Assembly (NCBI GenBank): GCA_948567375.1
Contig: OX419757.1
Coordinates: 74,772,001-74,836,000, forward strand
Reading direction: 5' to 3'
Source: Lunularia cruciata
Taxonomy: Eukaryota; Streptophyta; Marchantiopsida; Lunulariales; Lunulariaceae
DNA length: 64,000 nucleotides
Shown here: positions 58,500-64,000 of the stretch, in pieces
Numbering within the stretch: the first letter of the stretch is position 1
How the letters are laid out: the number at the start of each line of letters is the position of its first letter
Program-made: the position numbers and the translations under genes
Notes under the pieces: generated by a model
What the model was told of the DNA's origin: nothing
The model's database searches: none
The model's input: only the letters and a program-made list of their open reading frames with translations

Positions 58500-60840
58500 A
58501 TTATTACATAATTTTTTAATCAAAAGGTCAGATTTTTGGTCAAAAGACAATAGTGGATTTATTGAGGAAACTCTAATACATTAAGAAATGTCTTTGAATG
58601 GAATGGAACTCAATAGAGAAGAAAGTAGGTCAAGTGTGATGCAACAATGCCTTATTCACCACCTCAATGATATACTCAAATGAGAATATGTTTCTCTATA
58701 ATGAAAATATCATTCTTCAATTCTTCATATCTTGTAATGTTTCTAAAACAATTTCCCATTTTCATATGCATATCCCTTGACAAACACCAAGTTTGCAAAA
58801 GATTATGTTGCTCCCTTGACCTTGATAGGATCTTATGTAAGAATGCAAGAAGGTGCTTGGGGATGCCCGATGTACACTTGTAGGCACTTGGTGTTGCCCA
58901 ATAAAAACTGGAAATTGTCGGATGGCGCTCAATGTCACCCAATTGTAATATTCCGAGGACAAGAAAACTCTTCAAGAGAGATACACGAGAGAAAACACAG
59001 GTTTCACACTCAATACTCCAATGCCCCAAAGGAGCACCTTCTCTTTATTATAAAGCCAAAGAGTATCTCTTCCAAGAAAGCTCCACCATAGGATTAGGTG
59101 CATGGATACGTGACCTGTCAGCAAGCTCCACCCTTAGATTACTTGCTTAGATGGATGACATGTTGGCCCTAGTCCCATCTAGTTAGTCAAACAGGCTTTG
59201 ATCATAGGGAATCTTTAGGGAATCTTCTTGTAAGAATCATAGAATCATGTGGTGAGGTACCATTGGAAATCTCTTTGCAAGACAAACTAAGGGGGAGGGA
59301 AGGCCAGCCCTTCCTCTATTGATAGGGAGAATTCGCACATTTTTTAAGGCCTAATTCATCCGTTTAGGCCTCCAAAATTGCCTCCAAAGTTTTCAAGCCT
59401 ATTTTGGCTTTTGCCCTATTAGTAGAAGTAATCCTTTGGTGATACTTCTATCTGATCTATGTTATCCATCATGTGTAACATCCTTCCAAATATCACCACC
59501 CCAAGCTTCACCTCTAGATCATATGCCTAGCTATTGATTCTAAGTTTCCAAGCATGTTTGGGTTTTGGCCTATTGTATAAATACTCTTTTGGTGATACTT
59601 CTATCTGATGTACTTAGTCCATCTTGTATAACATCCTTCCAGATGTTACAAACCAAATTTCATCTCTAGATCATCTATCTAGCTATTGGTATTACACCAA
59701 TGTAAATTGGAAGTCGTTGGATGGCATTGGGTGATGCCTAGTGTGCTCTAGAAGACATTGGATAGCGCTACATGGCCATTTTTATATTGGTTGGTAAGGG
59801 TGGCACCGGTCAATGCCGACAAGCATTGGGAGCCACCGGTTTTGGGGTTAACATTTGGCTTGTGTTTGTCTTGTCATTGTGCAATGGTGATTGGAGGCGC
59901 TCCTTCTCTAAAGTAATGGTCAGGTGTGCCGGTTGACAACGTGGCATGCTGCATGTTTTTGAGAGCAAAAGTAGTTTTTGATAGAAGTGAGAAGTGAAAG
60001 GAGAGCAAGCGCAAGTGCAAGTGAGAAGAGAGCAAGGTGCACAAGAATTCTCTTAAACAAATTTCCTCCCAATTCCTACATTTCCTATAGTATCCATAGA
60101 GAAATCTAGGGTTATGAGAAGATTGTTGATGGTGAAGACATGAAGAATACTCAAGAAGGAGACTAACTAATTGGATTTAATACCATTCAACACCCAATGG
60201 ACTTCATAAAATAGTGTTGGATGGATAAACATCAAATTTGAACTACTCTAGTTGGAATCAAGGAGGTCAATCTTGATATAATTAGCCTCAAAATTACCCT
60301 TGACCTATAGTACCCACGTCTAGAGGTATAATTCTTTCCTTCCTCAATTATTTTTCTCTATTTCCTCTAGTATGAAAATTTTCAATCTTTATTTCTATTT
60401 TTCTTTCACTTTTAGGAGTCTCAGTTATTAGTACCCATGTGCATCACTCGGTGCCAATTATGTTTGTCTTGCAATGCCTCCTCATATCTCCCCATGCCTC
60501 CTTGCATCACCAAGCCTTTTGTCTCGTAGTGTTAAAGAGTGTCACTCAGTACCGCTGCAACATTCTTTGAATTTTACTTGTCTTGCAATGGTGCTCAGAG
60601 CTGCTGCACCTACTTTGTAGCATTGGCGGGCACCCATTCATAGCATTGGGCATTACTCCATGCTCTACGTCACCACGCCAAGCGCCACAGCAACTGTCCA
60701 CCAGCACCGGTGAGCATCACCACATAGTAATCTCTCCTGAAAAGCTTGTTTTGGAGTGGCATCCTTCCCCTTCTTTTCTGTCCAAGGGTGCCATTGGGTG
60801 GCACCAACATCTTTGTGTATGAAGAATGAGGTTTAAGTTT
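58500..60840. other. Noncoding, repeat-like region
   Basis: No supported gene. Phrases such as GGATGGCGCTCAATG and GGATGGCATTGGGTG recur at 58920, 59710 and later in looser form, suggesting remains of another repeat family that cannot be bounded here. Confidence 0.4.
59400..59695. repeat. Diverged ~170 bp tandem duplication
   Basis: The blocks TTTTGGCCTATT-like, TTTGGTGATACTTCTATCTG, AACATCCTTCCA, CTCTAGATCAT and CTAGCTATTG repeat in order, at 59400-59535 and 59570-59695. Confidence 0.75.
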
Positions 60841-60856
60841 TTTTTCTTGGTGGTTT

Positions 60857-61222
60857 TTGCAAGTTCTTCCATATATTGAGTTTGTGAGTTCTTGGGACAA
60901 GAATTCTTGCACAAGTTTGGTCAAAGGGAGGCAATTTCAATCGACAATGGATATAGTTAGAGATGCCCTTGCCATGACAAGGGAGAGGATACAAAGATGG
61001 AGGTTTGTTCCTTACACAAGTCTTTCAGATTGGTTTCCACAAAGGGATAGGGTTGCAAAGAGGTATCTTGCAAGGCAATGTGTGTATCTTGCTTTTAGGG
61101 CTTTCTTCCAATTGATGGGTGCACTTGTGGCACCAACTATTTGGCCCAAGATTGTACATGGGCATTTGGTTCTCAACACCAAGACAAAGTTGAGGATATT
61201 TGGTATGGAGGATTATAATTGA
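60857..61222 (+). CDS. Unrecognised ORF, 121 residues
   Basis: An open frame with even composition: MDIVRDALAMTRERIQRW and LARQCVYLAFRAFFQLMGAL. Mixed basic and hydrophobic helices, no catalytic motif that I know. It may be an exon or a fragment of a decayed element protein shared with the next two ORFs. The first Met may not be the true start, since similar composition begins near 60945. Confidence 0.3.
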   Translation: MQVLPYIEFVSSWDKNSCTSLVKGRQFQSTMDIVRDALAMTRERIQRWRFVPYTSLSDWFPQRDRVAKRYLARQCVYLAFRAFFQLMGALVAPTIWPKIVHGHLVLNTKTKLRIFGMEDYN

Positions 61223-61966
61223 GGGGAGTTAGCATTTTGAGCTATCATTGCTGAGGTGGTGAGTTTACAAAGCCAATTGAGGAGATCTAAAGGGCAGGTT
61301 TAGAGTCACCTTCCTTGGATGGATACCCACTCATCTTTTTGTGGAGAGAGGTTTCATTCTTGAGGAGGAAGTGATGTGTATGAGTGATGGAAAGGAGGAG
61401 ATTATACGCAATAAAAAGGATAATGATTATCATGGATGCAAAGATTGAATGGATGCAAAGAATGAAGATGAGGACAAGAGCGTTGATGATGGGGAGGATG
61501 AGGATGGTGAGTGATTGATTAGATTTGAGTTTTGGCATATTTTTGTATGTTTTTATTGTTTGAAAATGTACAAAGTTCTATCATATATACCATAATTAAA
61601 TTTAAATAAATAAGTTAATTTAACATCTCTTAATTAATGAACTTGTGTATTTACTTGACTCAAAAGTGAGGTTTACTTGATAGATGATTACATGTACCTA
61701 CTTGTGAACAAGTGTTCAACAGATTTGTGTTGAGACACATGCCTTACTAGTAGTGAGGTTATGTCATAATAGTTTTAGGGAGAGAGTTCTTTCTCCATCT
61801 TCATCCTTTGAGATAGCTCATTCTCTCTCTTCTTCCTCTTCTCTCCTTTCTCAATCCATGGACAAGGAACCTCACCTACGCACTTCAGATTTCCTTCACC
61901 CTCTTCTTGTTTTATTAACATCACACATGTTTTAGATTATTGTGTTTGAGTGGTTGAGACTTTGAG

Positions 61967-62400
61967 TTGAGCAGGAGAGGCAATTGGAGTCTAGAGGAGC
62001 AAGAGAGGTTAGTGCTTGAGAGTGAGAGTAGATTTGAGATTGTAGAAGAGCAAGAGAGATTAGTGCTTGAGCGTGAGAGTAGATTGGAGAGCTTTGAGAA
62101 GCAAGGTAGATTGTTAGTAGATAAAGAGAGACTCCTTTGTAAGCAAGATGATGCTCTTGTTGCAGAGGAGGAGAAGCATATGACTTTTATTACTTATGAG
62201 ATGGAGAGAGCAAGATAAGCTGACTTGGATTTGGACATCTTAGGTGCCACTGCCATGGCTGAGGGTTATAGGATCCAATTACAGAGTCAGGCATGAGAGT
62301 TAGCATTTACTATGGAGAGATGCAAGAGTGCGCATGTTCAAGTAGAGGAGAGTGAGAGTAGTCTAGCTCAAGTGAGGGCTTGTGTGGTTTATCTTGAATT
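61967..62400 (+). pseudogene. Coiled-coil ORF with internal repeats
   Basis: 61967-62218 reads EEQERLVLESESRFEIVEEQ and then ERLVLERESRLESFEKQ, two direct repeats of ~17-18 residues with heptad spacing. A stop at 62217 is followed in the same sense by more helix-forming text (EESESSLAQVRACV, about 62350). Rich in Glu, Arg and Leu; the family is not recognised. Confidence 0.4.
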
Positions 62401-63163
62401 GAGACTATGCACTATTGCTCACGAGACCCAAACCTAAACCCCCAATGAGATGTAGACCTAGACCGATGCCACCCTTGTGATAGATGCCACCCATGTGTTG
62501 TGACTCAAGAGACCTAAAATTTTGCCTCCCATTCCTTACCTCACAGTATGGAGACTTAGGGGACTAAAACTGAGTTTAGAGAGATGTTTTGTCTATCAAG
62601 AGAGTATATTTCACATATTATCTTCCTAAGCTTCCTATAAAAGAAAGATTATTTTTATGGATGTTACTTTTTTGGCATCATTATGGCTTCATGGTAGCAC
62701 CAATCTCCATGCATGGGAGAGTTAGATTGCTAAGCATAGTTGGTGCTCTCACACACAATCATGGCTTGTAGGGTGGGTAGCACATCCTGGTGTTTGCTGT
62801 TTCATCTAGTTCTATTTGCTATGCTTTGAGGTTATCTTGTGTATAGATCTTACTCCGGATGGAGTGTAGTGTTGCTATGGAGCATGTGGTAGTGGTCAGA
62901 ACTCCCAGTGGGAGTTCACACCGGGTCTCACTTCATGGCATATTTTTTTTTTGTAAATGTCCAATGAGATGATGAGTTTAGAGGACTTAGAATTAGATCA
63001 TATAAGCATCTCACTTCATTAGGTTTACCTCTTAGTAATCTTTTGATCCTAAATAGTTATGCACTCTCTTACTATAGGAACCATCCACATGGTGCTATCC
63101 ATCCTACCCACTTCCATCCTTATAGGGTAGAGAGAACATCATATACTTGGTCATTTTGACCTT

Positions 63164-63445
63164 TTGATGAGTGCTTTGGATAGATTTTTCCATGATGATA
63201 GGCTTGTTGTTAGTTGGGCAGAAGAGGCGTGGACATCCATTAGATTTAGTTCTTATATTAGTGACCCATATTCCCTTCTTGCTAGCAAAATCAGGCACCA
63301 ACAATTGGATGAGAGCAATTGGTGTCTTTGGTGGTCATTGAGTCCATTTCAACATCATGTATACCATCGTAGACTTGAGGATGTAGTAGCAACACTTGGA
63401 CAACATGTTTCATCTCCCTTTTCTTCTTCACCATCTTCTCCTCTA
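63164..63445 (+). pseudogene. Unrecognised ORF cut by LTR5
   Basis: Reads MMSALDRFFHDDRLVVSWAE, then SYISDPYSLLASKIRHQQLD and a Ser/Pro-rich end, at which the LTR starts. The frame continues a little way into the LTR only by chance. It may belong with the coiled-coil ORF upstream. Function unknown. Confidence 0.4.
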
Positions 63446-63870
63446 TGTAAAAGACCAAGACCAAGGAGAGAAATAGAAGAATGGAAACTCACATTGGGAC
63501 ACTTGAATGAGGGAAAACTCCGAATGCCTAGCATGAGCTTTGGCTTTGGTATTTATAGGTAGTATACAAGGCCCTTGAGAAGCTTCTCAAGGAGCTTCCT
63601 TGAGCCACTTTCTTAGATTGCAAGCCAAGTTAACTAGTAATCTTCTCAAGAAGGTTCCTTCTAGAAGCCGCCTACTTTGCATGCAAGCTAAGCTAGTTAG
63701 AAGCTTCTAGAAGCTTCTTTCTAAAAGCTACCTGCTTGGAGCACAAGTTAACTAGTTGGGAAGCTTCCCAAGAAAATTCCTAGATGCTTTTGGAATATTC
63801 TAGGCTAATTTGGCATATTTTCTACTTCATTAGCCTTACTAACTACGTCGTTGAACTCCATATTGTTACA
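63446..63870 (-). repeat. LTR5: third chromovirus copy, 3' LTR
   Basis: A 425 bp LTR, + strand TGTAAAAGACC to ATATTGTTACA with intact TG/CA ends. TATTTATA at 63550-63557 (TATA on the minus strand). A perfect four-unit array GAAGCTTCTAGAAGCTTC lies at 63700-63717. It is the best-kept copy of the LTR in the window and resembles LTR2/LTR3 more than LTR1/LTR4. Confidence 0.92.
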
Positions 63871-64000
63871 TATTCTACTATAGCTAGTTGGTGACGTCCT
63901 CGTCGCCATTGAAGCTTCAAACTCCTGGATGGCCGTCTATGCATTCTAGAGGTGAGAAAGAGGTTCCCATGTGGCATCATGAAGGGGATACCCTTTCCAA
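63871..64000 (-). mobile_element. Third chromovirus copy, chromodomain end (runs off window)
   Basis: On the minus strand the right edge reads WKGYPLHDATWEPLSHL, then stop-interrupted NA-TAIQEFEAS. The Trp lost in the inner copy is present here, while two TAG codons occur later. The rest of the element is outside the window. Confidence 0.88.

Noticed and set aside
1-64000. CRISPR arrays, bacterial operons or organelle genes
   Set aside because: Spliced introns, LTR elements and AT-rich intergenic DNA mark nuclear eukaryotic sequence. No regularly spaced repeats or organelle genes were seen.

Overview
The window looks like nuclear DNA of a land plant: one intron-rich host gene set in a large, transposon-filled region. 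The host gene is an SR34/SF2-type splicing factor (11037-21657, + strand). It has 14 coding exons, GT-AG borders, and exons that join without a break into a 307-residue protein. The repeat content (a Ty3/gypsy element, a chromodomain-bearing Ty3/gypsy family, a LINE with an R2-like layout, PIF/Harbinger remnants) would suit a bryophyte or another non-flowering land plant. That placement is a guess from overall impression, not proof.

Layout. 1-2185 is the 3' end of a decayed Ty3/gypsy element with its 3' LTR. 2228-2487 is an inverted fragment of the LINE seen again at 52 kb. 3100-5870 holds decayed minus-strand ORFs, including a PIF/Harbinger piece. 6490-9460 is AT-rich and gene-free. 9535-11036 is the presumed promoter and 5' leader of the SR gene, 11037-21657 its coding part, and about 21658-22802 its possible 3' region. 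From 22.8 to 34.7 kb I see no gene, only small repeats and one long fold-back. 34.7-39.95 kb has a cluster of short (~100 bp) SINE-like insertions, three of them bounded by clear target-site duplications of 9, 10 and 14 bp.

40.09-52.3 kb is a triple nest. A decayed LINE (C2H2 zinc finger, reverse transcriptase, restriction-like endonuclease) is split by an outer chromovirus (40457-49569). That element is in turn split by a second copy of the same family (40960-46611). The LTRs pair by diagnostic bases: LTR1 with LTR4, and LTR2 with LTR3. A fifth LTR opens another copy at 63446 that runs off the window. The U3 part of these LTRs carries clustered GAA/TTC palindromes just upstream of a TATA box; in three of the five copies these form perfect four-unit heat-shock-element consensus sites. 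57.4-58.5 kb is a decayed PIF/Harbinger transposase, and 60.85-63.44 kb holds unrecognised ORFs with a strong coiled coil.

No intact mobile-element gene was found: all have stops, frameshifts or deletions. The SR gene appears intact. Its introns 4, 7 and 9 share a private repeat family, and its intron 3 is 144 nt, in frame and free of stops, so retaining it would insert 48 residues into RRM1 rather than truncate the protein.
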